A DNA stretch of 64,000 bases from NCBI RefSeq assembly GCF_002102155.1, contig NZ_LQOU01000002.1:186001-250000 (forward strand), written 5' to 3'. A program made the position numbers and the translations under genes. Below are positions 48,006 through 56,676 of the stretch, piece after piece. Each line of letters begins with the position of its first letter. The stretch's first letter is position 1. This DNA comes from Mycobacterium europaeum. Lineage in GTDB: Bacteria > Actinomycetota > Actinomycetes > Mycobacteriales > Mycobacteriaceae. The notes below the pieces were generated by a model. That model saw nothing but the letters and a program-made list of their open reading frames with translations, was not told where the DNA came from and ran no database searches.

Positions 48006-48647
48006 GTGCATGGCTTCCGCCTCGACGACGTCGCTGTGACTCGCGGCGCGGCCACCCTACTTGCGCGGATCAATGCGTGTATTCCGGCTGGCCGCTGCAC
48101 CGCGGTCATGGGTGCGAGCGGCGCCGGAAAAACGACGATGTTGCGGCTACTGAACCGGCTCGCCGAACCCACGACCGGACGCGTCTTGCTCGACGGTGTG
48201 CCCATTGCCGAGCTGGACGTGCTGGCACTGCGACGGCGTGTCGGACTGGTCGCGCAGGCCCCGGTATTGCTTGCCGACCGCGTACTCGACGAGGTCCGTG
48301 TCGGCCGCCCCGACCTTCCCGACGACCGAGCGGGCGAGTTGCTTGCGCGGGTGGGGCTGGCGCCACGATTCGCTACCCGCACTACCGCCGAGTTGTCCGG
48401 GGGCGAGGCGCAACGATTGTGTCTGGCCCGGTCGTTGGCCGTCGAACCGGAGATCTTGCTACTAGATGAGCCGACCTCGGCGCTGGATGGCCCCACGGCC
48501 ACTGTCATCGGCGCACTAGTCCGCGAGCATGTGAGCACGGGCGGCACCGTGGTGCTCGCCAGCCACGACCACGGTCTGATCGGAAGTGTCGCCGAGCGAG
48601 TCCTGCTCCTGGAGCACGGTCATCTCGTCGCGGACGGCACGGCATGA
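48006..48647 (+). CDS. FetA-like ABC ATPase
   Basis: 213 residues from GTG 48006; an ATG at 47850 would add 52 poorly conserved residues. Walker A GASGAGKTT, Q-loop AQAPVLL, signature LSGGEAQR, Walker B ILLLDEPTSALD and the switch His in LASHDH are intact. The short length and the partner permease two genes on match FetA, the ATPase of the FetAB iron exporter of enterobacteria (UPF0014 partner). Together with the PacL-like and CtpC/FetB-like genes it suggests a metal exporter. Confidence 0.8.
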   Translation: MHGFRLDDVAVTRGAATLLARINACIPAGRCTAVMGASGAGKTTMLRLLNRLAEPTTGRVLLDGVPIAELDVLALRRRVGLVAQAPVLLADRVLDEVRVGRPDLPDDRAGELLARVGLAPRFATRTTAELSGGEAQRLCLARSLAVEPEILLLDEPTSALDGPTATVIGALVREHVSTGGTVVLASHDHGLIGSVAERVLLLEHGHLVADGTA

Positions 48648-48721
48648 CTGCGTTGAATGTGGCTTCCGGGCTGTGACATGACAATGATGGGAAGAACCAT
48701 GCGAAGGGAGTGTCCGCGATT

Positions 48722-49069
48722 ATGTGGCATGGACTTTTAGCGAAGGCGGCGCCGACGGTAGTGACCGGCGTGGTGGGGGTTGCCGCATATGAGGCGCTTC
48801 GCAAAGCGGTGGCGAAGGCTCCGTTGCGGGAGGCATCCGTTTCCGCTACGGCCTGGGCGCTGCGCGTTGCGCGCGACGCCGAGCGCAGGGCCGAGGAGGG
48901 TACCGAGCGGGCCCGACTGGCGGTCGCCGACGTGGTCGCCGAGGCGGTAGAGCGCGCGGGGGAGGAAGTCCAACCGCCGCCGGCGAACTCCGCAGACGTC
49001 CCGGCCCGTAAGGCGGTCCCCAAGGCGGTCCCCAAGGCTGCGCCCAAGGCTAGAGGCGCCAAGCGCTGA
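48722..49069 (+). CDS. PacL-like (DUF1490) membrane metallochaperone-like protein
   Basis: 115 residues from ATG 48722 (AAGGGAG 12 bases before; GTG 48710 possible). MWHGLLAKAAPTVVTGVVGVAAYEALRKAVAKAPLREASVSATAWALRVAR is the DUF1490 core, as in Rv3269/PacL1, a membrane chaperone that organises zinc-efflux P-ATPases such as CtpC. PacL1 ends in an Asp/His metal-binding motif; here the tail is instead Pro/Lys/Ala repeats (KAVPKAVPKAAPKARGAKR) with no His cluster. It lies between ABC ATPase and permease genes rather than beside a P-ATPase. Confidence 0.85.
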   Translation: MWHGLLAKAAPTVVTGVVGVAAYEALRKAVAKAPLREASVSATAWALRVARDAERRAEEGTERARLAVADVVAEAVERAGEEVQPPPANSADVPARKAVPKAVPKAAPKARGAKR

Positions 49070-49070
49070 C

Positions 49071-50504
49071 GTGGGCGTCACACTGGGCCCCAAACTCACC
49101 GTCGTATCGGCTGCAGCGGGACGGATGCGTGTGCAGGCGAACGGGTTTCGCTTCGATGCGGGCCAGGCCGTCGCGATCGAGGAGACGGTTGCCAACGTGA
49201 CCGGCGTGCGTGCGGTGCGCGCCTATCCGCGGACGGGATCCGTGGTGATCTGGTATTCGCCCGAGCACTGCGACACCGCTGCCGTCTTGACGGCGATCGC
49301 CGACGGGGAGCACGTCCCCGCCGCGTCGGTGCCCGCACGTGTCCGCCACTCGACTGCTGTCGGCAACGGCGGCGTGGTGGAGAAAGTCATCGGCGGGATG
49401 GCGCGATCTCTGTTGCGTTCGCGCGGCGACGGGCCAGATGTTGCTCCGGAGATCGAGAGGCTGCGCAAGGCGCTGGATCGTTTCGGCTATCACCTCGAGC
49501 CGGCGACCCATCCGACGCAGGACGGGCTAAGGAGTTCATGGCCGTGGGCGCGCCTGGCTTGGCCGCTGGGTCTTGTCGTAGTTGGCGGGACAACGGTCTT
49601 GGTTTTCCGCGCTAACCCATGGATGCGGCGGCTGATAGGTTTCGGTCCTCGAGCAGGGCCGTCTGGTCGCGGTTTGGCGTCCGGGCGATTCCGCCGACCG
49701 GTCGGCGCGATGGCCACGTCCGCGCTGCTGGTGCCTGGCTGGGGCGGGGTAGTCACTTCTCTGGCGCTGGTCGCGGTGGCCGCAGCGGTGGCCTACCGCC
49801 AGCGGCTGGGGCTCACTCGGGAACTCGTCGTCGCCGCGGCCCGCGCGGGGTTGCAGTTGGTCGGGGTGGGCGCCATCCTTCTCCTACTGTTCCAACGAGC
49901 CGGTCTACCCGGCGGCGCCGGCTGGGTGATCGCGATGATGTTGATCGCCGGGCAGGTCGCTGGCCGTCGCGGCGCGGGCCTGCCCGGCGCCAAGGTAGCC
50001 GCCACCGGCGGTGTCGTCACGGGCACCGTTGTCACGCTGGGTGCCCTGCTGGCCGGACGGGTTATCGCCCCGGAGGCCCGTGTGATCGTCCCGGTCGGCG
50101 GCCAGATCGTCTCGTCCGCCATGCTGGCCGCCGGCGTAGCGCTGCGGCGGCTACGCGAGGAAGCCCAGCAAGCGCGGCCGGAGATCGAAGCCCGATTGAG
50201 CCTTGGGCAGTCCGGCCGGCAAGCGTTCCTGCCACATCAACAATCCGCGCTGCGTACCGCGCTGATACCGACCATCGACTCCACCAAGGTAGTCGGGCTG
50301 ATTAGCCTGCCCGGGGCCATGACCGGACTGATCCTCGCCGGGGTCAATCCGGTCACCGCGATTCGCTACCAGATCGTGGTGATGTACATGCTGTTGGCCG
50401 CCACCGCGCTCTCCGCGCTCACTGCCGCCCGTCTCGCAGAACGGGAACTCTTCGACGAGGCCCAGCGCCTGGTTCAGGTGGATCAGGCAAGCGAACCGAG
50501 CTGA
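49071..50504 (+). CDS. CtpC N-terminal domain fused to FetB-type (UPF0014) permease
   Basis: 477 residues from GTG 49071, one base after the PacL-like stop. Residues 1-115 resemble the N-terminus of the mycobacterial metal P-ATPase CtpC (VSAAAGRMRV, VRAVRAYPRTGSVVIWYSP, HVPA, VIGGMARSLL). The P-ATPase core is absent. After a linker and one span (about 160-180), residues 214-465 match FetB/UPF0014 permeases (ELVVAAARAGLQLVGVGAILLLLF; PGAMTGLILAGVNPVTAIRYQIVVMYMLLAATALSAL). With FetA this would be an ABC metal exporter carrying a P-ATPase targeting domain. A fusion by deletion is possible, but the frame is intact. Confidence 0.8.
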   Translation: MGVTLGPKLTVVSAAAGRMRVQANGFRFDAGQAVAIEETVANVTGVRAVRAYPRTGSVVIWYSPEHCDTAAVLTAIADGEHVPAASVPARVRHSTAVGNGGVVEKVIGGMARSLLRSRGDGPDVAPEIERLRKALDRFGYHLEPATHPTQDGLRSSWPWARLAWPLGLVVVGGTTVLVFRANPWMRRLIGFGPRAGPSGRGLASGRFRRPVGAMATSALLVPGWGGVVTSLALVAVAAAVAYRQRLGLTRELVVAAARAGLQLVGVGAILLLLFQRAGLPGGAGWVIAMMLIAGQVAGRRGAGLPGAKVAATGGVVTGTVVTLGALLAGRVIAPEARVIVPVGGQIVSSAMLAAGVALRRLREEAQQARPEIEARLSLGQSGRQAFLPHQQSALRTALIPTIDSTKVVGLISLPGAMTGLILAGVNPVTAIRYQIVVMYMLLAATALSALTAARLAERELFDEAQRLVQVDQASEPS

Positions 50505-50785
50505 CTTGAACGTCGGCGCTGTTGCCGAGCACCACGTGATACTCAAAGTGATGGGGAAGGTTGGTGCCTGTAGAAGCGTATCGGCTCCTTATCGCTGGGA
50601 CGCTTCTCCGACACTGTGGTGCTGAAAGTAGTTGATGGCGTGCGGATACGAGCCGTGTGGACCCAACCCGGTGATCGCCTCAAAGCGTTCGATCAGCCGG
50701 TCTTCGCCCTCCGGTGAATGCACTTTCTTGGCGCGGCGCTGCCGATGTGGGTGCATCTGAGTAACTATGACCGCTTGTTCCCGTC

Positions 50786-50938
50786 TCAGGATGTACACAC
50801 CGGGCGTGGGGTGGGCAAATCCATCTCGGCGCCGATGAACGGCAATGCGCGTGCCTGTTGCTCAGTCAGCCGGAGAAGTTGACGCAAACGCGCGTTGTCG
50901 GCACGCAGAGTGTCCAACTCGCCAGGGAAATTCTCCAT
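50786..50938 (-). pseudogene. Coiled-coil gene fragment
   Basis: 50 codons from ATG 50938 reading ENFPGELDTLRADNARLRQLLRLTEQQARALPF, a heptad pattern like the N-terminal zipper of large mobile-element helicase/primase proteins. The rest of such a protein is not present. The bases from 50505 to 50785 hold no gene I can support. Confidence 0.35.
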
Positions 50939-50966
50939 GCCGCTAGCGGTTACTTCTCCTTGAGTA

Positions 50967-51071
50967 TCAGATGTAGCCGAGCCAGCCAAACATGGCGTCG
51001 TAGAAGGCGATCGACTCGTCGTATTCCACGACGTTGAACTCCACGTGGTGAACACCCCGCCAGCGCATCAT
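50967..51071 (-). pseudogene. Truncated glyoxalase/VOC-family fragment
   Basis: From ATG 51071 the reverse strand encodes MRWRGVHHVEFNVVEYDESIAFYDAMFGWLGY then stops. G-HHVEFNV...S-AFY-.MFGWLGY is the first half-module of vicinal oxygen chelate proteins with its metal His. The other three quarters of the domain are missing, so it is a gene remnant. Confidence 0.6.
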
Positions 51072-51174
51072 GCGTCCTCAACGAATCGGATGCGCCGGGA
51101 AACTCGGTCGTGCTCACAGTGGAGAGTTGCTATCAACGAACCATTGGGGCTTCAAATGGGCGCAGCCCAAAGCG

Positions 51175-51543
51175 TCACGACCCGCTTGCAATCCACTGTT
51201 TGGCTGCCTCGGTCTGACCGGCGGGGAAGTGCTTGATCTCCGCAGACACGAAATGTGACGTGAGATGTTCTGCGACATCGCCTAGCGCCGAGTCTGTTAC
51301 GACGGCGACCTTCTTGACGTGCTTGTGGTGATCCCGAACAAACCGGAAGTGGTTGACCATCGAGCCAAAATCTGCCCACCCGGGAAACGATGGCGCATCG
51401 ATGATGACGCCGGCGAGATCGCCGGTTGCCTCGATGTGCGGATCGACCGCCTTCGCGAGTTTGACGAAGTCGTCCTTGTCGAGCCGAGACTCCGGTCGCA
51501 CGAGCAAGATAGAGCGCGCGGTGTCCAGGTCGTAATCAATCAT
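51175..51543 (-). CDS. SpoIIAA-like (STAS-type) protein
   Basis: 122 residues from ATG 51543. The pattern IDYDLDTARSILLVRPESRLDKDDFVKLAKAVDPHIEATGDLAGVIIDAPSFPGWADFGSMVNHFRFVRDHHKHVKKVAVVTDSALGDVAEHLTSHFVSAEIKHF is the SpoIIAA-like family (PF11964), stand-alone STAS-like proteins of unknown partner. Intact and possibly active, although surrounded by gene remnants. Confidence 0.8.
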   Translation of the reverse strand: MIDYDLDTARSILLVRPESRLDKDDFVKLAKAVDPHIEATGDLAGVIIDAPSFPGWADFGSMVNHFRFVRDHHKHVKKVAVVTDSALGDVAEHLTSHFVSAEIKHFPAGQTEAAKQWIASGS

Positions 51544-51723
51544 TTGTTCCCTCAATCTGATCGTTTGCGGCTATTGCGCGTAACGCACCGACTGCACCGC
51601 AAGCGTGCGCCTTGCGCATCGTCCTGGGTAGGGGAGAAGGTCATCGATCCACTTCCGGCATGGCGTTTGACCATCTTGGACATCAGTGGCTAGTACATCT
51701 TGTCGACGCGTCTGGACCCCGGT

Positions 51724-51742
51724 TGGGGACCATCCTGGGACC
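51724..51742 (+). promoter_or_regulatory. TGGGGACC-type pair near the right end of the second element
   Basis: TGGGGACC (51724-51731) and TGGGACC (51736-51742) mirror the pair at 44093-44111 and lie 110 bp inside the degenerate core at 51853. The surrounding 51556-51978 has no gene. Confidence 0.4.
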
Positions 51743-51852
51743 ACCACGTCATACGCGATGCTGAACGGCCTGCGCGTGAATGAACCTCATACGCGAGAGA
51801 CCAAAAGCCCGCAGGCTTCCCGCGAGCTGCGAAGACACGTTGTCGCCACTCA

Positions 51853-51895
51853 CTCGGGGTCAAGTGTGCGCAGGGTCAAATCGTGTCAGCCCGGC
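51853..51895 (+). repeat. Degenerate third copy of the tRNA-Pro attachment core
   Basis: Aligned without gaps to the 43-bp core it differs at six positions (3, 15, 16, 23, 31, 42). It is not a functional tRNA. It suggests an older integration at the same tRNA whose far end has decayed. Confidence 0.75.
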
Positions 51896-51978
51896 GCTTC
51901 CACCAGCGGAAAAGCTGCGGCGTTAGGTCCCGTCCCATCCGGCGGCAGCTGATGCTCCGGCCCCTGCAGCGCCGGTGA

Positions 51979-52104
51979 TCAGCAGCCGACCGGACCGCCG
52001 CCCGCTGGGCAGCTGGGAATGTTGATGGGAACGCAGCTCACCGACGTCGTCGAGACGGCGAACGCGAGCAGCACTGCGAACATGATTTTCTTCCCCCCGG
52101 CCAT
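51979..52104 (-). CDS. Possible small exported Cys-rich peptide
   Basis: 41 codons from ATG 52104: a short basic start, a hydrophobic core (KKIMFAVLLAFAVSTTSVS) like a signal peptide, then CVPINIPSCPAGGGPVGC with three Cys. No strong ribosome-binding site. If real, the mature product would be about 20 residues. The bases 52105-52328 hold nothing recognisable. Confidence 0.4.
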   Translation of the reverse strand: MAGGKKIMFAVLLAFAVSTTSVSCVPINIPSCPAGGGPVGC

Positions 52105-52328
52105 AGCCCGAGAGCCTACGCACCGTCCGGACCCACGGGGGAGATTTGGCGCCGTAATGTGGAACCGGTTGCAGCGCAACGCAATAGCGCGTTATTGCCG
52201 CCAGGGCGGATAACGGCCTGGCAGCCGCAACGGTGCGCCTCGGTCGATTGTGACGAACCTCAACCGGCCAAAGTGATGCCCGTCATAGCCTTATCAGCCT
52301 CACTGAGGGCATCGGTCCTAACCAATCG

Positions 52329-52530
52329 TTTGTGTACTCCTTGTTGAGTCGCTCGATCGAGTCGATCAACGCCTGCTACCGGCGCGCGATCCGTGCCCGC
52401 GGGCACTTCCCGACTGATCAGGCCGCGATGAAATGCCTGTATCCCGTCACCCGGTCACTGGATCGACCGAGGCAGGGCACGACGGGCAATGAGGTGGAAG
52501 CCCGCACTCAACGCGTTCGCGATCACCTAG
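52329..52530 (+). pseudogene. IS256-family transposase 3' remnant
   Basis: YSLLSRSIESINACYRRAIRARGHFPTDQAAMKCLYPVTRSLD matches the C-terminal end of IS256/mutator-type transposases (normally N-AR-RRA-RARGHFP-EQAALK-LY...SLD). The usual continuation, MRWKPALNAFAIT, follows in another frame at about 52490-52530. No ends or catalytic part remain. Confidence 0.7.
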
Positions 52531-52577
52531 GGACAGCCCCGGGCTGGGGCTAAGGCCCCCGAGGTCGAGCCGGGAAC

Positions 52578-54728
52578 TTATTCCAGGCCCGCCGCGAACT
52601 CGGCACCAGTGAGGTTGTTCGCCCATTCCGCAAGCAGTGGCGCGTTGAGTTGGGGTTGGATTCCCGAGGTTCCCGCCAAGCCCGGTGCGTCCCAGAAGCT
52701 GAAAAATCCCGGCGGCGTCGTCGGGACGGCCGGGATGTTGGGGGCGAGGGGGGTGGTGACGATGCCGAGGTGATCGACGGAGAGGGATCCGACGACGGCG
52801 CCGCCGGAGTTGGCGGAGTTGATGGTGAGGCCCTCGGGCCCGACGGTTTCGAGGGGGCCGGGCCCGAAGATGAGGGTGCCGCCGGGGTCGACGGTGGCGG
52901 TGCCGTAAGCGTTCAGGACGCCGCCGTTACCCACGGAGACGGTGCCGCCGTCGAGGAGGGTGCCGCCGTTGCTCACGGAGACGGTGCCGCTGTCGGTGAG
53001 GTGGCCGGTGAGGGTGTCGCCGCTGCTCACGTAGACGGTGCCGCTGTCGGTGAGGGTGCCGCCGTTGCTCACGGAGACGGTGCCGTAGTTGTCCAGGGTG
53101 CCGCCGGTGTGGATGGTGAGGGTGCCGCTGTCGTTCAGGACGCCGGGGCCCAGGGAGACGGAGCCGTAGTCGTTCAGGACGCCGCTATGGCCGACGGTCA
53201 CGGTGCCGCCGTTGAAGCTGAGGGTGCCGCCGGTGTTGATGGTGAAGGTGCCGTTGTCGGTGAGGGTGCCGCCGGTGCTCAGATAGACGCCGCCGCTGTC
53301 GGTAAGGGTGCCGCCGGGGTCGACAGTGGTGGTGCCGTAAGCGTTCAGGACGCCGCCGTTACCCACGGAGACGGTGCCGCTGTCGGTGAGGGTGCCGCCG
53401 TTGCTCACGTAGACGGTGCCGTTGTCGGTGAGGGTGCCGCCGTTGCTCACGGAGACGGTGGCGTAGTCGTCCAGGGCGCCGCCGTTGCTCACGGTGAGGG
53501 TGCCGCTGTCGGTGAGGGTGCCGCCGGTGCTCACGGTCACGGTGCCAGAGCTCTGGCCCGCGATGGTGCCGCCGTTGGTGGCGGTGTTGCCGACGGTCAG
53601 GGTGCCGGAGTTGGTCACGGTGCCGCCGGTGATGTTCAGGGCGCCAGAGCCGCCGGTGATGCTGCCGCCGCTGGTGGCGGTGTTGCCGACGGTCAGGGTG
53701 CCCGAGTTGGACAAGGTGCCCCCAGAGACGCTCAGGTCTCCAGAGCTGCTGATGATGGTGCCGCCGCCGGTGGCGGTGTTGCCGACGGTCAGGGTGCCCG
53801 AGTTGGTCAGGGTGCCGCTGGTGATGTTCAGGGCGCCATAGCCGCCGTTGACGATGGTGGTGCCGGTGGCGGTGTTGCCGACGGTCAGGGTGCCGGTGCT
53901 GGTGTTGGTCAGGGCGCCGCCTGAGACGTTGAGGGTCCCGCCGCCGGTGACGGTCAGGGTGCCGTTGTTGGTCAGGGTGCCGCCGCTGCCGATGGTCAGG
54001 GTGTGGTTGATGGTCAGGGTGGCGCCCTGGTCGACCACGACGGAGGTGTATTGGTCGCCGGTGCCGATGGCGGTGATGGTGCTGGGCAGGGTTTGGTTGC
54101 CGGTCACGGTGTAGGTGGAGCCGGTGGTGTTGAGGGTGGTGTTGGTGGTGGTTTGCAGGGCGGTGTGGACCAGGGCTTGGGTTTGGGTGGTTTGGCTGGT
54201 GGGGTTGGCAGTCTGGGGGGGATCGGTGAACGGTTGCAGCTGGGTGGCGGTGGCCGAGGCGGTGGTGTAGGTGTACATCGCGGTGGCGTCTTGGGCCCAC
54301 ATCTGCATGTATTGGGCTTCGGTGGCCGCGATCGCCGGGGTGTTTTGCCCGAAGAAATTCGTGGCCACCAACACCGCCAACTGCGCCCGGTTGGCTGCGA
54401 TCACCGGTGGCGGCACGGTCATGGCGAACGCCTGTTCGTAGGCCGCGGCCGCGGTGTAGGCCTGCGCGGCGGTTTGGGCGGCCGCGGCGGCGCTGGTGTG
54501 CAGCCAGTCCACATACGGGGCGGCCGCACCGGCCATCGCCGAGGCTGAGGGGCCCAACCAGGCCTGGGCGGTCAACGCGTCGATTTGGCTGGCGTAGCCA
54601 GCAGCGGTGGACTCCAACTCGGCGGCCAGCGCGTTCCAGCCCGCCCCGGCGGCCAGCATGGGCCCAGGCCCGGGCCCGGCGTAGATCAATCCGGAGGTGA
54701 CTTCGGGGGGCATCAATCCGAAATCCAT
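52578..54728 (-). CDS. PPE-family protein with long beta-helix-like repeat domain
   Basis: 716 residues from ATG 54728. Residues 1-170 are a PPE domain ([76 protein letters not shown]). About residues 185-690 are Thr/Gly/Asn/Ser repeats: several units of [12 protein letters not shown]...GTLxNSG, then many 14-residue units of [14 protein letters not shown] type, a pattern that predicts stacked beta coils as in adhesins. The C-terminus ([39 protein letters not shown]) is non-repetitive. PPE proteins are exported by ESX systems with a PE partner; none is adjacent. It is neither an MPTR nor an SVP type. Confidence 0.88.
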   Translation of the reverse strand: MDFGLMPPEVTSGLIYAGPGPGPMLAAGAGWNALAAELESTAAGYASQIDALTAQAWLGPSASAMAGAAAPYVDWLHTSAAAAAQTAAQAYTAAAAYEQAFAMTVPPPVIAANRAQLAVLVATNFFGQNTPAIAATEAQYMQMWAQDATAMYTYTTASATATQLQPFTDPPQTANPTSQTTQTQALVHTALQTTTNTTLNTTGSTYTVTGNQTLPSTITAIGTGDQYTSVVVDQGATLTINHTLTIGSGGTLTNNGTLTVTGGGTLNVSGGALTNTSTGTLTVGNTATGTTIVNGGYGALNITSGTLTNSGTLTVGNTATGGGTIISSSGDLSVSGGTLSNSGTLTVGNTATSGGSITGGSGALNITGGTVTNSGTLTVGNTATNGGTIAGQSSGTVTVSTGGTLTDSGTLTVSNGGALDDYATVSVSNGGTLTDNGTVYVSNGGTLTDSGTVSVGNGGVLNAYGTTTVDPGGTLTDSGGVYLSTGGTLTDNGTFTINTGGTLSFNGGTVTVGHSGVLNDYGSVSLGPGVLNDSGTLTIHTGGTLDNYGTVSVSNGGTLTDSGTVYVSSGDTLTGHLTDSGTVSVSNGGTLLDGGTVSVGNGGVLNAYGTATVDPGGTLIFGPGPLETVGPEGLTINSANSGGAVVGSLSVDHLGIVTTPLAPNIPAVPTTPPGFFSFWDAPGLAGTSGIQPQLNAPLLAEWANNLTGAEFAAGLE
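52860..54000. repeat. Tandem repeat array encoding the PPE repeat domain
   Basis: On the + strand the array repeats blocks such as GGTGCCGCTGTCGGTGAG and GCCGCCGTTGCTCACGGAG, mostly with a 42-bp period (14 codons) from about 52860 to 53540 and a longer period of about 100 bp from 53540 to 53940. Because units are multiples of 3, copy-number change would keep the frame. Confidence 0.7.
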
Positions 54729-54956
54729 GCTGTTTTTCCCTCGTTTCCGTGTCGACCGCGGCGATAAGTTCAAGCAGTACAGGGACGCGTTGATCCAACC
54801 CGACTCACATGAAAGCCTGGCGACCGTGCGCTGGAAGTCTGCTGTGAGTCGTCCGCGGGTGCGGGAAAAGCGATGCTGGCGCCGGATTTGTCGGGAACAT
54901 ACCGCTGGTCAGTCCGAAATGAATTCATGTCCCCTTTAGGTACGTATATCGGCCGA

Positions 54957-54981
54957 CCACCGCCCTTTTAAGAGGCGGTGG
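54957..54981. terminator. Hairpin in the PPE upstream region
   Basis: CCACCGCC (54957-54964) and GGCGGTGG (54974-54981) form a perfect 8-bp stem with a 9-base loop. There is no T tract. The rest of 54729-55087 shows no gene. Confidence 0.35.
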
Positions 54982-55087
54982 CCACCATCGCGTTCTGCTT
55001 GCAGCGCCATCGTGCTGGGCGCCGGCAGCGGGCGCCCAAGAAGGTGGGTCAGCCAGGGGTGGCCCTTGCCCGCGGCCCCTGCTGATG

Positions 55088-55626
55088 GAGTTACCGGGCG
55101 ACCGGTGGATCTGCGCGCTTGAACCTTGGCCCGGCGGCCACCTCAGCGATCGCATTATCGAGGCGGTCACGGCGGTCCACGGTGGACACCATGGTGTCGA
55201 AGGCCGCGTCGTAGGCCGGCTGTCGTCCTGGCGGGGAAGGTGCGCGGCCGCTTCCCCAGCTGGTGATTGCCGGACCAGGTTTTCCCGCCGGAGTGCACGA
55301 TCCCTTGTCGTGAAAGCGGTTTCGAGACGCGATGCCGGGCCGACATCAAGGTCCCGGCGTCCTTGCGAGCCCGCACGAGGTCCGGGGCTGCCTCATGCTC
55401 GATGCTCGGAATCGTTACCTCTGTCACCTGACCCAAGTGGCAGCAATCGGGCATCGCGGGCATCAGTCTTTAGCCGATCCTCACTCGGACCCTGCAACTT
55501 CGAGGACGCTGCGACCAAACACACCAACCCGGCTATGAGCAGGATCCCGGCCACCCCGAACCTCGTCGGGCCCGCCTCACACGTCACCGCCACCGGCCCT
55601 GGCGAACCACGAACCCAGCCCCGCAT
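55088..55626 (-). pseudogene. IS110-family transposase remnant, several frameshifts
   Basis: Three reverse frames in succession carry transposase pieces: LVCLVAASSKLQGPSEDRLKTDARDARLL; then QVTEVTIPSIEHEAAPDLVRARKDAGTLMSARHRVSKPLSRQGIVHSGGKTWSG; then TVDRRDRLDNAIAEVAAGPRF. These follow the IS110/IS902 order (K-TDARDA, ARHRLSK-LLRQG). The N-terminal DEDD part and the element ends are not seen. Clearly inactive. Confidence 0.75.
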
Positions 55627-55797
55627 TTCTGGGTGATTCGACTAGCCGGCACCCGAACACCTCGCCGGTCTCATTTACCTCACAGCCGAAGAATTGAGCG
55701 TTGTTCAAGAGGCCGCTACAGCGCGTGGCCTCAGCGTGAGCCGGCCCGTGCGATTCCAAAATCTGAATCCCTTTGGCCTCTTTGTTGCAAATAGGAG

Positions 55798-56241
55798 TTG
55801 GGAAGACAAGACAACGTCCGCAAATACGCTGACTTCCCTATCGATATTTCCGACCGTGACATTTCCCATCACCTGGCTAATATTTCGTGCTCCCGTAGTC
55901 GTCAACGGAAGGCGAAGCTGCAATTGACGATGCGAGCGACAAGAGGACGCGCCGGTTCGACACGATCTCGAGCGCTCGCGGGCGACCACCCAGGGAAATC
56001 GACCTCGATTACTCGCCGCTGCAGTTCGAGGACGCCTTCGCCGACGAGGACGCCAAGGTTCTGGCCGCCTCGGCCTTGCCCGCGCTGCGATCACCGCGCC
56101 GTATGTGGTGATTGCCCGAGCACGCGAAACTGCGATACGCACTGGCAGTACCTGCTCAGCAACAAGGGGACGCTGGTGCACCTGCAGTGCTCGGATTGCG
56201 GCCATCTCTGGTCGACCGACACCCATCGCCGCACCGCCTGA
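55798..56241 (+). CDS. Doubtful zinc-ribbon protein, possibly frameshifted
   Basis: The end of this frame encodes [13 protein letters not shown] and [20 protein letters not shown], a plausible zinc ribbon. The first part of the frame reads as Arg/Ser-rich shadow, whereas another frame over 55930-56110 reads sensibly ([29 protein letters not shown]) and then stops. The real gene may be shorter, or broken by a frameshift near 56080. Function unknown; 55631-55797 has nothing. Confidence 0.3.
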   Translation: MGRQDNVRKYADFPIDISDRDISHHLANISCSRSRQRKAKLQLTMRATRGRAGSTRSRALAGDHPGKSTSITRRCSSRTPSPTRTPRFWPPRPCPRCDHRAVCGDCPSTRNCDTHWQYLLSNKGTLVHLQCSDCGHLWSTDTHRRTA

Positions 56242-56250
56242 GCGGCGCCG

Positions 56251-56676
56251 CTATTGCGTGGCCACGAACGAGAAGTTGCGAGCAGTCGCGATCAGGTCCG
56301 GGTCGACGACGCAGCGAGTGCCATCCACATTTGCCTGCCCTGACACAACCTTGGCCGCCGCCGCGGCACCGGCGGCATTGCGGGTGGCACCCCAGCCCCC
56401 GACCAAGCCGTGACCGTTATCCGACAGGGCAACACAGCCACCCCGGCCCTCGGCAAGAACGTGGCAGTCGGTTGCGCCGTTCCTCTCGGCGCAATGACTG
56501 ACCGCGTAGGCCTCGACGTCACTCAGACTGGCGAGGCCGCCGCCGACCGTCACTTCGACGGCGTGGGTGGAATCCGACCCCGCGATCACGATGTATCCGC
56601 CCTGGGCCTGCGCCGGTGCGGCCAGTCCGACAGCACAGACGGCAACGATCACTGCGGACGCAAGAGGCTTGAACAC
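56251..56676 (-). CDS. Exported DUF4189 protein
   Basis: 141 residues from GTG 56676, chosen for GGAAGGA just upstream. A signal peptide (FKPLASAVIVAVCAVGLAAPAQAQ, about 2-25) precedes a DUF4189 domain: GYIVIAGSDSTHAVEVTVGGGLASLSDVEAYAVSHCAERNGATDCHVLAEGRGGCVALSDNGHGLVGGWGATRNAAGAAA. Four Cys probably make two disulfides. Small secreted proteins of this family are common in mycobacteria; function unknown. Upstream, 56677-57059 has no gene. Confidence 0.85.
   Translation of the reverse strand: MFKPLASAVIVAVCAVGLAAPAQAQGGYIVIAGSDSTHAVEVTVGGGLASLSDVEAYAVSHCAERNGATDCHVLAEGRGGCVALSDNGHGLVGGWGATRNAAGAAAAAKVVSGQANVDGTRCVVDPDLIATARNFSFVATQ

Larger units (their letters stand above)
44031..51895. mobile_element. 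Remnant of a second tRNA-Pro-targeted element
   Basis: The 7.9-kb segment between attR and a degenerate third core (51853-51895, 37 of 43 identical) has its own paired TGGGGACC repeats inside each end (44093-44111 and 51724-51742), distinct from those of the first element. It has no integrase. It holds the ECF-like transporter and the FetA/PacL/FetB-like operon, followed by gene fragments. Interpretation as a decayed tandem integrant is inference. Confidence 0.5.

Noticed and set aside
51853..51895. Possible tRNA
   Set aside because: Half a tRNA with six changes, including the T arm; no 5' half.
52650..53924. 424-codon open frame on the + strand, opposite the PPE gene
   Set aside because: It is the mirror of the repeat region. 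The repetitive Gly/Ala/Asp/Val text comes from reading GC-rich 42-bp repeats on the wrong strand; the minus-strand frame has a real PPE start, ribosome-binding site and domain.
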